A stretch of DNA of 64,000 nucleotides from Xiphydria camelus (Eukaryota > Arthropoda > Insecta > Hymenoptera > Xiphydriidae): NCBI GenBank assembly GCA_963678675.1, contig OY783201.1, forward strand, positions 13,467,712 to 13,531,711, read 5' to 3'. Below, piece by piece: positions 22,441-33,990 of this stretch; positions within the stretch are counted from its first letter, which is position 1, and each line of letters opens with the position of its first letter. The notes under the pieces are model-generated. The model was not told the DNA's origin and searched no databases. It saw nothing but the letters and a program-made list of their open reading frames with translations. The translations under genes were made by a program, and so were the position numbers.

Positions 22441-23356
22441 ATGCTTGGTACGCGATGTGTGTGTGTGTGTGTGTGTGTGTGGAAGCTGGGTATTTCGGTA
22501 AAATGGAATTTATAACTGAACGTCAATGATTGTTTCATAGGTATTAATAATGTTTTAAGAACTTTCGAAATGGGATATCAACGGGAGATTATTTACGGCT
22601 TATCAGTTTTTCAGCCTACCTACGATCGGAAAAAATGATTCCAATTAAGATAAGGAAGGCGAACGAAGGTAAGGCCCAACTCTTTTGACTCGGATTAAGT
22701 TTTCATAATTAATATAAACAAATGGAAATTTTTTTACGCAACTCGAATTATTTAGTTTGCTATTAGCAATTTATTTTTAAGCTTTGCGATTTGAATTATT
22801 TATAACAGAGATTGCGGTAGGCTAGAATTTTACTTTTTTGAAGAATTTTCTACTGATATCGTACATTTTACTACGGAACAATATTTCAGTATATATCTTA
22901 TTAGGTGATTTGCAAAAACTTATATTGCTATATCAGTTGCAGTAGGTATACCTAAGTATTCTGTTATATTATATTCGTTTTATCTACAAAAGTACACACG
23001 ATTTTTGAATTTGATAAACAATTACGATTTTTATATAGACAAATTGAGACCGATTTCTGAGTCGAAAAATCGTTTTTTTTTTCAAAATGCTCCCAAATTT
23101 TAAAAAATCAAGATTTCTGAATATCCATGTGTACTTTTGTAGCTATACTCGTGTATATCGTGAAAAAAATGTGTCATTATTCGAGATACGTTCGTTGAGG
23201 ACTCGTACTATTAGCCGCGGGACGCCTACAAAAAATTGACGTTCGTTCCATGCACTGCTGAGCCGCCATTTTGTTATAAAAATTAAAATAAAAAATGTTT
23301 CTTTGCACCTGAAGACAAGTTTAATGAGCCCTTATAATTTCGCATTAATCGGTTGT
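22441..23356. other. AT-rich, no gene seen
   Basis: After the short GT repeat the sequence is AT-rich with no coding region or clear repeat. Confidence 0.5.
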
Positions 23357-23360
23357 TTAA

Positions 23361-23547
23361 CACGTTAAGCGCCACGTTTTTTTGTGGCATAAGAACCAAA
23401 TTAGGTGTGACACGCGTTATATCGCGTGGCGCTTAACGTGTTAGGGCCCGCTGACCTGTACAGTATCAAATGTACGTTCGATACGCAGCGGTCCGTACGG
23501 AACTTTTTCGTCAGCAGTCCCTAGGGACCGCTTTGGCGCTTAACGTG
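23361..23547. mobile_element. TTAA-flanked MITE
   Basis: The ends CACGTTAAGCGCCA and TGGCGCTTAACGTG are each flanked by TTAA (23357-23360 and 23548-23551), the piggyBac-type target. An additional internal inverse copy lies at 23430-23443. At 187 bp it has no coding content. Confidence 0.65.
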
Positions 23548-24001
23548 TTAATAAAGACACAGAAAATTCACAAAGAACCTTCTCATTTTTTGCTTCTGAC
23601 TAGATATTACCCCTTAGGGTAAAAGCCGGATAGTTGCCCCACTTTTCAAAAAAGCTCTATTATTAAAAAAATGCACTTACAAAGAATAATGCAACATGTA
23701 TATCAAAACATAGGTCTTTAATCTTTTATAGTAGCCTATTTTTGTAAACATAATTAATATTGGTTTTGAGTAAATCCTGTTTTATTTGACCTCTCACACA
23801 AAAAAGGGATAGTTACCTACTGTAGCGGATAGTAGCCTAATGTTAAAAATTCTTCGAGGGATACTTGCCTCACTATAATTTTTTTAGATAGAAACAAATT
23901 TATATCAATTTAAGTAATCAGTCTTTATTATTTACTAAGATCCTTTATTAAGTACTAATCAAAATACTAATCAAAATATTAAACATTAATTAATCTATAT
24001 A

Positions 24002-24471
24002 CAGGGTGTTCATTTTAAAACTTACCACCCACGTTATCTGCGTAAAGAGACATATTTCTGAAAATCGCCGAGACACGTCAACAAAATTATTGAGGGGGAA
24101 CATTTTTTATAAAAATTCGACGCCCCCCCCCCCCCTCAACCACCTGACTCCGGGGGCGGTAACCCCAATATTCTTAAATGGAACAGGGGGTCGAGTGATA
24201 CCTCATTTTAACGTCAAATTTGAAAAGTAGGACGTCAAAATGTACACAATTAAAAGCCCTTTAAAATGAGGTATCACTCGACCCCCTGTTCCATTTAAGA
24301 ATATTGGGGTTACCGCCCCCGGAGTCAGGTGGTTGAGGGGGGGGGGGGGAGGGGCGTCGAATTTTTATAAAAAATGTTCCCCCTCAATAATTTTGTTGAC
24401 GTGTCTCGGCGATTTTCAGAAATATGTCTGCGCAGATAACGTGGGTGGTAAGTTTTAAAATGAACACCCTG
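24002..24471. mobile_element. 470 bp near-perfect hairpin MITE
   Basis: Starts CAGGGTGTTCATTTTAAAAC and ends in its inverse GTTTTAAAATGAACACCCTG, with TA on each side (a Tc1/mariner-like target). The arms of about 210 bp include a poly-C run on one side and poly-G on the other and are almost identical, so it is young. The loop is about 50 bp. It inserted eight bases inside the Helitron 5' end. Confidence 0.85.
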
Positions 24472-24504
24472 TATATAAAAATGAATGTTTGTCTGTCTGT
24501 CTGT

Positions 24505-25148
24505 ATGCCTCTTATACCTTCCTAAACCGTTCATCCGATTACGATGAAATTTTGGGAAATGGTTGGACGCATGCCCGCGATGGTTTCTGAGTTAGTAAAT
24601 CTTATACAGGGTGTTCAAAAAGTCCCGGTACGGCCGATTATCTCAACGGGAAAACATTTTAGAGAAAAATGTTTTTAATACAAAACTTTAAGGATTTTCC
24701 CTTGGCTACCCAGTGGTCGTATTGGATTTGTCCTTCACCGTGACCTTTAAGGTAATATCAAATGCCTTCCTAAACCGTTCATCCGATTGCGATGAAACTT
24801 TGGGGATTGGTTGGACGCATGCCCGCGAAGGTTTCTGAGTTAATAAATCTTATATAGGGTGTTCAAAAAGTACCGGTACTAATGATTATTATGCCTTCCT
24901 AAACCGTTCATCCGATTGAGATGAAACTTTGAGGAATGGTTGGACGCATGCCCGCGAAGGTTTCTGAGTTAGTAAATCGTATACAAGGTGCTCAAAAAGT
25001 AGCGGTACGGATGATTATTATGCCTTCCTAAACCGTTCATCCGATTGCGATGAAACTTTGGGGAATGGTTGGACGCATGCTCGCGAAGGTTTCTGAGTTA
25101 GTAAATCTTATACAGGGTGTTCAAAAAGTCCAGGCACAGCTGATTATC
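24505..25148. repeat. ~130 bp direct repeats inside the Helitron
   Basis: Four copies start TGCCTTCCTAAACCGTTCAT or a close variant (about 24512, 24768, 24891 and 25020). They run through GGTTGGACGCATGC and TTTCTGAGTTA to ACAGGGTGTTCAAAAAGT or a variant. Copies two to four are contiguous. Confidence 0.8.
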
Positions 25149-25579
25149 TCAGCGGAAAATCGTTTTAGAGAAAAACGTTTAATATAAAACTTTTAGGATT
25201 TTTCCCTGGCTACCCAATGGTCATATTGGATTTGACATTGACATTGACCTTCTAGGTAAAATTGATTTTTTTAAATCCGAACCTCTATTTTATATACCGG
25301 AAATGAAAAGAGCGGGAAATTTCTCGTTCAAATATGTCCTTGACCATTATTTCCATGTGACCTTTATGGTCAGCGGAGGTCAAATTGAGGTCAAGCACAG
25401 TTCGGCTTCGTACCATGAAAGCTATGGGCCCTATACAAATTCTTTTTGATAGTAGGATTTAGGATTTTTTAGTGGCTGTGCAATGGTGATATTGTATTTG
25501 ACCTTGACCATGACTTTCATTTGGAATCTCTTACATCTGACATAATATTCCAAATCAGTTACACGAAAAATCCCTTAGT

Positions 25580-25903
25580 GCCAACCAAATTTAATCGAGG
25601 TAACAATCATCACTGGCAAATTCAAAGGCGAAGACGTCCTCATTCACGCATACCTATGATTTCCAACGATTTAACATTCGAATTCAAGCGGCTCTAGTTC
25701 CCTTTCCGTCTTGCTTTGCTATTACCATCAACAAAGCACAAGGTCCATGGTTGACTATTGCTGGCTTAAATTTGGAAAATTCATGTTTTTCACACGGCCA
25801 ATTGTATGTGGCTTGCTCCAGAGTTGGCATACCGAAAAATTTACACGTTTTTACTCCAAATAAAAAAATAAAAAACATTGTCTATCCGCTAGCCTTAAGA
25901 TAA
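25580..25903 (+). pseudogene. Helitron RepHel helicase C-terminus, broken
   Basis: The PIF1-like helicase ending is recognisable: TINKAQGPWLTIAGLNLE, then CFSHGQLYVACSRVGIPKNL, ending KNIVYPLALR and a stop at 25901-25903. The KAQG and Y-x-A-x-SR motifs belong to the last conserved helicase blocks. Upstream, IEVTIITGKFKGEDV and FEFKRL are in other frames, with a TAG inside the KRL region and at least one frameshift near 25712. The Rep and helicase N-terminal parts are absent, so the copy is dead. Confidence 0.8.
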
Positions 25904-26216
25904 ATTAATAAAAGAAATATACTTTCCAATTTAAATTAAATACATGTGTTTTTTTAGCGTAGCATGGCTCCCTACCTATGAGTACAGATATCTGCTAAAA
26001 ATTCATTAAATGACGATCAAAATCAATCCACAATCTACCCGTGCGAAGCCGGGACGGGCTGCTAGTACATTATAAAATAGTATTAAGTTTAAACGTTTTA
26101 AACTATAAAAATACAACAAAAATCGCCTCCAGACTTTAAGTTAGGTAAGTTATTAGTAAAATATTATTATTTATCTTAAAGATAAAACAATATGGCAATC
26201 AATTTTGGCATTAGTA

Positions 26217-26598
26217 TTAATTATCACCAGAAGCCGGGGTTTTCAACTTTCCACATCTCATGCAATATTTTTTGAATGCTGTACAAGTTTCATGCAACCA
26301 CATTCGACACATCTCACATTGAATCCAATCTGATTTCGATTTAGTCTTTTTTCATTTTCAAAGCCAAGAACAGGGTATTTTCCTAGAAGAGACAAAAAAA
26401 TACAATCAGGTCAGATGAGTAGGTTTTCTTTTCGTAGCGTCTTCTTAAGGTTCGAGAGGATATTCCATAAATTCGAAGTATTTCGTTGATTCTTTTTTGT
26501 TTTTTATCCAGTTCTTCGAACGAAAGTGCTAAACTATCTTCTGTCCAGCTGATGTGGCGCGGCATCACGCCTGGTTTTCGCTTATTCTTGCGAGGCAT
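26217..26598 (-). pseudogene. Pogo/Tigger-like transposase remnant
   Basis: The minus strand starts MPRKNKRKPGVMPRHISW and continues to IYGISSRTLRRRYEKK, a psq-type helix-turn-helix as at the N-terminus of pogo-like transposases. It is followed almost at once by a C-terminal zinc-finger-like stretch in another frame, SDWIQCEMCRMWLHETC then KYCMRCGK, ending at 26217. Insect pogo relatives often end in such a PHD-like finger (recalled, not searched). The entire DDE core between them is deleted. A TCTTCTAG at about 26380-26387 may be an old acceptor. Confidence 0.65.
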
Positions 26599-27021
26599 TT
26601 ATTTTATTTAAAACAAGTTATAGTCACAATAAGTTGGAAAAAACACCAAAAGAAAAAATCTCTGCTCGTTAAAGAATTTATAGTCGCTCTAGGGGCAACT
26701 ATCCGCAAAAGTAAATAGGGCGACTATCCTTTTCGATACAGATACTTGCCCTTCTTATTTGCGAAATAAATAAAAACTATTTAACAATAAAACATAATAA
26801 ACAGTGTAATTTACTCTGAACCTCACACATCATTATTACATAAATTTTCTTACCAAACAAGTACTTTATTCGATAAAGCAACTTCTCCTCCATTAATAGT
26901 CATATTAATAAAAAGAAATTACAATTACATGTACGAGATCTCCTTCGGAATCCTGAGTCCTTGTCATAGCCAGTTCGTTCATACAGAGAAGTTGCGTGCC
27001 GTGGTTCCATTGACTAGAATT

Positions 27022-27213
27022 TTACTTTCGAATGCAAAAGTTTCCGGCTGAATATCGGCACGGCGGCCGAGACACACAATTAACTCTTGTCCATTTGCAG
27101 ACAAAGCCACTCGGGCATTTATTTTTATAGTTACATCCCTGTAACTTAGGAAAATTGTTCGCAACGGCAATCGCGAAAATCAAGAATATGACGAATATAA
27201 CACAGAACTTCAT
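27022..27213 (-). CDS. Secreted cationic Cys-rich peptide 2
   Basis: A 63 aa pre-peptide. Residues 1-19 (MKFCVIFVIFLIFAIAVAN) form the signal peptide. The mature part of about 44 aa has no acidic residue, net charge about +9, and six cysteines in C-x5-C-x5-C-x6-C-x5-C-x7-C. The motif CPSGFVCKWTRVNC then PPC resembles the CPxGxxC...C...PC pattern of several small arthropod secreted proteins. The start is the only in-frame ATG. The nearest homologue is gene 1: the signal region and flanks are almost identical, while the mature parts differ strongly. TATA is at 27302-27309 and AATAAA at 26875-26880. Intronless. Function unknown; antimicrobial, protease-inhibitor or venom peptide are options. Confidence 0.8.
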   Translation of the reverse strand: MKFCVIFVIFLIFAIAVANNFPKLQGCNYKNKCPSGFVCKWTRVNCVSRPPCRYSAGNFCIRK

Positions 27214-27301
27214 ATTTTTATCGTACAGTTTTCCGGATACCGACAACAATTATATGACTGACAAACTGATGAGAGTGATCTAATTGCGCACATCATCGCC
27301 T

Positions 27302-27310
27302 CTTTATAGA
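27302..27310 (-). promoter_or_regulatory. TATA box of peptide gene 2
   Basis: TATAAAGA on the minus strand, about 90 bp before the ATG, at the position conserved in the other four genes. Confidence 0.6.
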
Positions 27311-27359
27311 TGTTTGTACAACGGACGCATTCAAAACTGACGACGTGTTATGCTTGGTT

Positions 27360-28215
27360 AATTCGATCCGTCGGCGAGTGTGGAAGACAAAAGTAAATTT
27401 ACTGATCATCGAGAATACATTTTTTTATTATACGTCTGTTCTATTGAATAAGCTAATTTGACTATCGCAGCCTGATTATTGAATATGTAATAAGATATAG
27501 ACTGCCGAAACGTCCGTACGAGACGAATGCGTTAATGAAAAAGTCCAGCTGAGTCGACCAAATGTTGTTGACTGACTGTTCATTAGTCGAATTGAAGGCC
27601 GAGTAAAAACGTTTGATATCTATGTACTTTACGTGGGGAAAAAACGGCTTTTTCACACATTTGGTAACGATTGTTGAAAGAAGAGGAAACACGTGACAAA
27701 ATGAATGGCGATGTCATCAGATTCAACAGGATAATAATAGTTTTGCAGAGAAGTTTTTAATTATTTCTGTTGATGTGTAGGTATGTATTTATTGATAATT
27801 GTATTTTCATCATTGTCGCATTTTAGAATATATACGAGATATCTCAGATGTATTCTAAAATGTTCGTTGTTAAATTTCATTTTCTCACGTCTAAAATTAA
27901 TTCTTTATCTTATCAGACGTCCAGGGCATCTTCTATCCTTCAGATCGCCGACGGAAACGGAATTTTCTATTTCTTTGAAAATCTTGGCTTGTTTCATCCA
28001 AATTATATTTCTCTATTACAGAAATTGTTACATTCCAGTAAATAGACCATGTATTCACATTCTAGCAATAAAGTTTATTGCTGTTTTATTCCTTAGGTGA
28101 GGCATCTATCCCTGCACTCTTCTACCCTATTTAACTTTTCAAGTAAACAGATCACGTCCCAAAAACACGATTTTTAATTAAACAAATTTATTTCCAAGTA
28201 GTGGAACCCTTCCAA
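27360..28215. other. Duplicated flank, then AT-rich sequence without gene
   Basis: 27360-27620 matches 7145-7400 upstream of gene 1 (for example GATATAGACTGCCGAAACGTC). The remainder is AT-rich with no coding evidence. Confidence 0.5.
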
Positions 28216-28219
28216 GAAA

Positions 28220-28700
28220 TGGAATTATTCATTTCTCCCGCCAAACCCATCGTTCCGGAGCCGCGCGAGGCGACTTTTCAACGCGGCGTAGATGGCGAAA
28301 GAATGCGCGTAAAGAATCGCCAGTAGGTACCGCGAGTCTGGGGTTGCAGTCGAAGAGGAACGAGCTGCGGTATGAGAAGGATAGGAGGAGCAAGAGGAGG
28401 AAGAGAAGGAGGAGGTCGAAGGCTGGAACAACGAAGCTCGGGGCACCAGGGGCGGGAGCCGGGCCGCCGCCGCCGCCGTCGCGGAGATAGATGGCAGACT
28501 TTCGTGGTGCGCCCACATAGCAGCAATGTAAGTCATGCTTCTCTCTCTCTTTATGGGGCGCCCCGTGACCCCGCTACTTGTAAACCGACTAAAGATTCAG
28601 AAATAACCGCGGCCCGGACCGTACAGCCTGCTCAAGGAGCCCGCTGCTGCCAAAAAATGTTGTAACTTATCTAGATAATACGATCGAGATGATGGAACGA
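28220..28700 (+). other. CpG-rich patch with a splice donor
   Basis: A GC-rich block including a GCCGCCGCCGCC run, with CAGCAAT followed by GTAAGTC at 28528, a strong donor. It may be a non-coding first exon, as at 22099. Long opposite-strand frames here are driven by Arg/Pro/Ser-rich composition and were not accepted. Confidence 0.35.
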
Positions 28701-28763
28701 CGACGCGACGGTGCGCCGTTCCTCCGATGTGGCTTCGTTACGTCCACGCCGGATTGCGGAACA

Positions 28764-29077
28764 ATGAGGAACTTGCATGAAATTTCTTTTTCCTTGAAAC
28801 TTTTACTGAATGAAGCTATCGTGTTACAAAAACCAGGGAGCACTGTATTTTTTAATAATATGTAACTACAATATATATATTAGAGAAAAAGAATTAATTA
28901 ATCGTGCCTTAAACGCCTAAACCACGCCCCGACCTAGAACGCAGTATGATTGGCAGAGAGCGCTTTTGCTGTTGCGTGACGTCACATATTGCTCCTCGCT
29001 GTTTGCGCGGCTCTTTCAAACGCTACATTTTAATCTATTGTTTAAGCCAATACAAAAAAATCATGCAAGTTCCTCAT
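28764..29077. mobile_element. TIR MITE (about 313 bp)
   Basis: The ends ATGAGGAACTTGCATGA and TCATGCAAGTTCCTCAT are exact inverted repeats. There is no coding capacity and no clear target duplication. Confidence 0.6.
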
Positions 29078-29394
29078 TTGGGTGACGGCGCGGGAGTACA
29101 TACGAGAGTATACTTAGGTATGTAGTTCCCGCGCGTTGGAGGACTCGAGGATAAAGTATCTACCGCGTGCGAAGGGAGGGAACTTTTTGCTTTGCCCGGT
29201 GCGCTAAAAAGTGCGAATGTATTTTCCGCGAGAGGCTCGTATACGTTCCCGGAAATTTTTTCATTCCCGAGAAATCCGCCCTTTGAAGGAGACTGGAGCA
29301 ATAGTAGACGCGGAAAGTTGGCCTCTAGTTTTCGTTACTCTTCATGACAACAAGGTGCCAATTCGGTTTTCTTGGATTTTGTTTGATTACAAAT

Positions 29395-29665
29395 TCGAAA
29401 AAATTGGATAAAATTACTTGCCGCGTACATTTTCATTTTTCATTTTTGGCCTTATTTAAAGTCTGTCTCTCTCGCACTCGTCGCGTATGGAATAATTGTG
29501 CGGCCTTCTGACTTTTCGATGACAATGTCGCAGAGAAAAATGCGGTTACAACTCAACGAATAATTATTTCTTCACACATTTTCCTTTTAGTGTGGTATCG
29601 CATACGTATACAGATTACAAATTCAATTAAGAAATACTAATATTTTTTTACGCAATGCAGAATTT
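29395..29665 (+). repeat. Dispersed ~300 bp repeat, copy 2 of 3
   Basis: Contains TCATTTTTGGCCTTATTTAA, CTCTCGCACTCGTCG, TTTTCGATGACAATG and AGAGAAAAATGCGGTTACAAC in the same order as 17570-17925 and 31480-31790. Confidence 0.6.
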
Positions 29666-29669
29666 CTCG

Positions 29670-31475
29670 AGTTTTTCGAAAATTTCGATATTTTTCAACT
29701 TTAATCCTAAGTTCTTCCCCGCGCAAATTCGAAATTAATTTTTGCAATTGCCAAAACGAGAATATAGGGCGATCGCGCATAACTTTCGCTTACGAGCATA
29801 ATGTTGCGGTAAAAATAGGATTGCCGATTGGTCGATGCGAAGCGAAGAGGAATTTACTGATTTCTCGCCACGACGCGACGGTCTACGTAAAAGTGACGCG
29901 TAATCGCGCCCTTACGCGTCAATCGAAAAAGCGAAAAGGAATTATTTTGGAAAAACAGTGGCTGCCACGATATCTTCAGGGGATATGTTGACCAAACTCG
30001 TCACAATAGGCTTATCGCGTTCCGGCATCAGGCCGATTCAAAGCATCCGTCAATGGCTGTCGATACGCAATAGTTAGGAAACAGTCGGCCGTCATAGTAT
30101 CTATGGGCGAATATTATTCCGCTACTTCTCCATGTACGTAGCCGATGTGCGATCGATCGTATCTTATAGAAATAGAATGGATAGCGTCCATTCAACATTA
30201 TTTACAATATGCGTGTCGGGAGGGTATCTATATTATATGCGTATAGGAAAACGCCGGAGAAAATCACTGCGACGTGTTTGTCGCCACATGGGACGACTCG
30301 ATTGTAGAAGTACGAGTATTCCAATGAACCACAATATTGTATACCATGTATACAATATCGATATGTACACCGAGAAACTAGTTTATTAATTGTTTGTAAT
30401 TTCAAATACGGCAAAATAAATATTTCCTTAGACCTGGAAAATATGGATAATTAATTAAAATATTTGTTTCAATCAAACGATCGCCTCGAAGAATGAAATT
30501 GCGTCAACAAAAATATTATGACAGTTAACAAGTACCGTAGAGACGGGGCTATTCTAGATTTGCGGGGTTATTTTGGATATTGCGTCGTTAATGACATCGT
30601 GACAACACTGCTTAAAACGAATCGCTGACAAAGAAAGTTTCTAGGGTTTCCAATGCGTATTGACGTGACGTTTCGACACAGCCATGTATTTAAGGCGTGA
30701 TCACATTTTGTAGTTCGTTAGTGACCATAAAAGTGAAGTGCGACTAAAAGGTAAAAAATTTGCATCGTCACACTTCCACTTCCCAAGTAAAGTAGAGGTG
30801 TTAGAAAATATTTATGTCTGTAAACACTAATTGTTGCGAATGTCTTTTATAACCCTACAAACACTTGTTGTTATAGGTCAACTATTTAAAATTTTACCTA
30901 TAACCTCAATCCTGATCCGGGGCTATTTTATACACGATTTGTCTAAAATAACCCCGCTCTGTACAAAATATCACCTTGCTTATTTTCCAATTTATTTCTC
31001 AGAAGATTTGTCCTCATTTGACTTTAAGTGCTAAATTTATGAGATTACAAGTGTTACAATGTTTGTGTAGGTATTTCTTTAAAAATGTTTTATTTTTCAG
31101 AATTTAATAAAAATGTGTTATATTTTACCAAAGAACATATGTGTTTGATTTTTTTTTTGTATATGGTGTTATTTTGGACAGACTTTAAAAAAAATATATG
31201 TCACCTCTTTGTAAGAATTATTACTTTATTGCATGGATGTATAAGCTTAGATATAGGACTTTGCAAACCGATATCTATTTCAAACGTATACGTTTTTACA
31301 AAGACTCTATTCACTAAATTGTTTTAAAAACGTCCAGAAAAAACGTATTCAAACAAATATTTATTAAAAGTAAATAAACTATTTTCTCCGTGTATATAAT
31401 ATACACACGTTTACTCTTTCGGACAACTCAATTTATAATATGTGTATGTACACAGTTGAAAATTCGGTTTTCACG
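29670..31475. other. No gene seen
   Basis: Mostly AT-rich sequence with a CpG-richer part at 29760-30400. No domain-bearing frame, RNA gene or clear transposon end was recognised. Confidence 0.45.
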
Positions 31476-31479
31476 CTAA

Positions 31480-31790
31480 TTTTTTTATTAGAGATTTGTG
31501 AAATTTGAACGACATTATTTACTCTATATTTTTTAATTTGTCATTTTCGGCCTTATTTAAACTGAAAAACGGTATTTAAAATGCAGCTACGTCATTCTCT
31601 TGTAAGACTAGCTCTCTCGCACTCGTTGCATCTCTCTAGATTTTCAATGATGTCATGATGCTATAGAGAGAAACGCACTTATAACTCAGCGAATAATTGT
31701 TCTTTCGGACATTTTCTTTTTCGCGTGATATTGAATTTCTACACAGATTGCAAATTTAATTTCAAAATATCAATACTATTTTTATGGAAA
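31480..31790 (+). repeat. Dispersed ~300 bp repeat, copy 3 of 3
   Basis: Contains TCATTTTCGGCCTTATTTAA, CTCTCGCACTCGTTG, TTTTCAATGATGTCA and AGAGAGAAACGCACTTATAAC, collinear with copies 1 and 2. Confidence 0.6.
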
Positions 31791-33420
31791 TACCGAATTG
31801 TGCATCTGAATTGATCCACCTATTTTTGTATATTCAAATCGACTAATTTTTCATTTTTACTTTGTCTTCATTTTAACACAATAAATGTCAAATTAAACAC
31901 GAATAACGTTAAATTAACCGAAAGAATTAGTTGATTTTAATATAGAAAAATGAGTGAGCCGATTTTAATAAAAAATTTCAAACGGCGTACGCACGTTCGC
32001 CATCTATTCGAATAATTTAAATCCTTCATTTTCTCGGGATGTATCGTTTCATGAATTTGTTTTTTCAAAGAGAGATAAATATAGAAGGCGAGAGAATCTA
32101 CACTTGTACAAAAATATGTCGAAATTTCTATAAAACCATAATAATATATCCGTCAGCCATAATTAGGTATGTTCTAGAAGAGGATACAAATATTATTTTC
32201 GAGATATAACGTGTCACACTCTCCAATGAAAACGAGAACAATTCGAATCATCTGCAAAATACACCAGAGAGAAAAGATATGCTTCTTGTGGAGCAACTTG
32301 ACTATAGTGAAGGATTTATATATAGGTAGAGTCATCTGAATTATAATTTCTAGTCTTCGCCTACCTATATTTTATAGTAACATTTACAAAAAGACTATAT
32401 TTAAAATATCGTTTCTGACTAATATACTGAATAAATGATGGATTGTTTGGGGGCAGATAGTGAATTCTTTCTGCTTACGAATAATGTAATTTATAGTCCA
32501 CTGCGTACCATCTGTATAAGCTATAACTGAAATATTAGAGTTAATACGCATATCGTGATAAAGGAATAAGAGAGCGGTAGCACCTCACATGCGAGATACT
32601 TAAAATATATTTTCGCGATACAAAAAAATGTGCCATATTTAATCAGCGGTGTACGATCTGAATGTCTTACGTGGGAACGTGCTTCTTCCATATGTGAGTT
32701 ATCCTTATCATCGCACGATTATTCCGGCGATTTCATCTTTACGCTTCCTGGATTATCTATGCACGAGGCACTTGTACACCATGAAAAACGATCGGAACAA
32801 GATAAAAATAATATCTACTCATTCTAAATCAAACGAGCTGGAATAATACATTTAGAAAAATCGGCAATCGCAGTTCATCGTACCAACTCGAGTGAAATCG
32901 CCGCGCGAGAAATTCGATCCGAGGCTCTCGTGTACCGGGGTATCAGTCTTGCCGGAACGACACACGGACGAGGGACGACTCAAGAGGGTGTAAGACGTGA
33001 AAAGGGGTGCCCGAACCGCGCGGAGTGCCGCTTGGCGCTCTCGTCGAAAAAGCCAGGTGAGCATCAAAGGCGCATTGTCGTAATCCCGCGCCATCAGCAG
33101 GTTCAAGTGCTTTCGCGCTCGCCGAGGCTATACGCGTGTCAGGCCAAAGTGGATCGAGCTCGACGCCTGGCGGATGAGAAACGCGAAACCAGGTTTGCCG
33201 GGCAGCACCTATATATATGTATGTGTATATCCGCTTCCCGCGATTGTTTGTCAGAAGGAATTGAAACTGTTGACACGCTGTTAAATTTGTTAATCGATCC
33301 TTTTTTTCACTTTCAATCGCGAATTCGACGATAACCGAAATCCCGTTGACGAACCAACCCCCCCCCCGGAAAAGTTATACCTATACGTATTTCAGATATG
33401 AAAAAAAATGTCTAATATAC
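31791..33420. other. No gene seen; CpG-rich part at 32870-33230
   Basis: AT-rich sequence followed by a GC/CpG-rich patch in which a 134-codon frame (32930-33334) shows no domain and shares its space with opposite-strand frames. Not accepted as a gene. Confidence 0.4.
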
Positions 33421-33454
33421 GTGACGAGTATCTACCTATTCAAAATAGACACAT

Positions 33455-33990
33455 TTTTGCCGCGTTTTGTATCCTTCGTAAATACTTGGAATATATTACA
33501 TATATTTTAAATATATTTTTAGTCTATTAACAAAAAATATATATTTTATTTTCTAATGCAGCGAACATCATTAAATATATTTCGAGTGTGTGAAAAATAT
33601 ATATTTTTCGTACATTCAAACATATTAAAAAAGTTATGTATTCGAAATACAAAAAAGAAAACTTTGAAATATGTGTACCTAACGAGTATTCGAAACGTCC
33701 ATTTTATCTGCGTTTTGTATAATTCGCAAATAGGTACTTGAAACATCTCATATATTTCAAATATATTTTGAACGTTAATACAAGAAATATATTTTCAATT
33801 TTTTAATGCAGCCGATATTTGTTGAGTATATTTTGATTACAAAATAAATATATTTTTTCTTCGTTCATTCAAAATATATTGAAAATATATGAAAAATATA
33901 TCTTGAGTACTAATAAAGTACCTACCTATACGAAAAGTGGCAAAAACGTACTTTTTACACGTATATTTGAAATACATATACTTTTTTATA
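33455..33990. repeat. ~245 bp tandem duplication, AT-rich
   Basis: Two successive diverged units each run CGTTTTGTAT.C.TTCG, TATATTTTAAATATATTT, TAATGCAGC.GA..AT and TATATTTTT.GT.CATTCAAA (about 33460-33700 and 33705-33960). The words are the same as around 13800 and 17300. Confidence 0.55.

Larger units (their letters stand above)
23994..26065 (+). mobile_element. Helitron (1.6 kb plus a nested hairpin MITE)
   Basis: The 5' end TCTATATA follows an A. The 3' end is a GC-rich hairpin (CCCGTGCGAAGCCGGGACGG) close to CTAG (26062-26065), followed by T. This gives A-T insertion without duplication. If the MITE at 24002-24471 and one TA are ignored, the 5' part reads TCTATATATAAAAATGAATG followed by GTCTGTCTGTCTG, typical of insect Helitrons. 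Inside are about 130 bp direct repeats and, at the right, a broken PIF1-type helicase C-terminus. Confidence 0.8.
23600..26750 (-). mobile_element. Pogo-like transposon interrupted by a Helitron
   Basis: Both flanks of the nested Helitron carry a shared subterminal motif, GGATAGTTGCCCC near 23620-23640 and its inverse GGGGCAACTATCC at about 26692-26704. Further GGATAGT and GACTATCC copies lie at 23825 and 26730. A transposase remnant on the minus strand (26217-26598) lies just right of the Helitron. Exact ends were not found. Confidence 0.55.

Noticed and set aside
26979..27170. Frame overlapping peptide gene 2 on the same strand
   Set aside because: It is a frame-shifted reading of the peptide gene without a signal sequence or family match.
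28225..28665. Long frames on both strands in the CpG-rich patch at 28.2-28.7 kb
   Set aside because: Mutually exclusive, composition-driven, no domain; better explained as a promoter or leader region.
32930..33334. 134-codon plus-strand frame
   Set aside because: No domain, no clear start context, and located in a CpG patch where stops are rare by chance.
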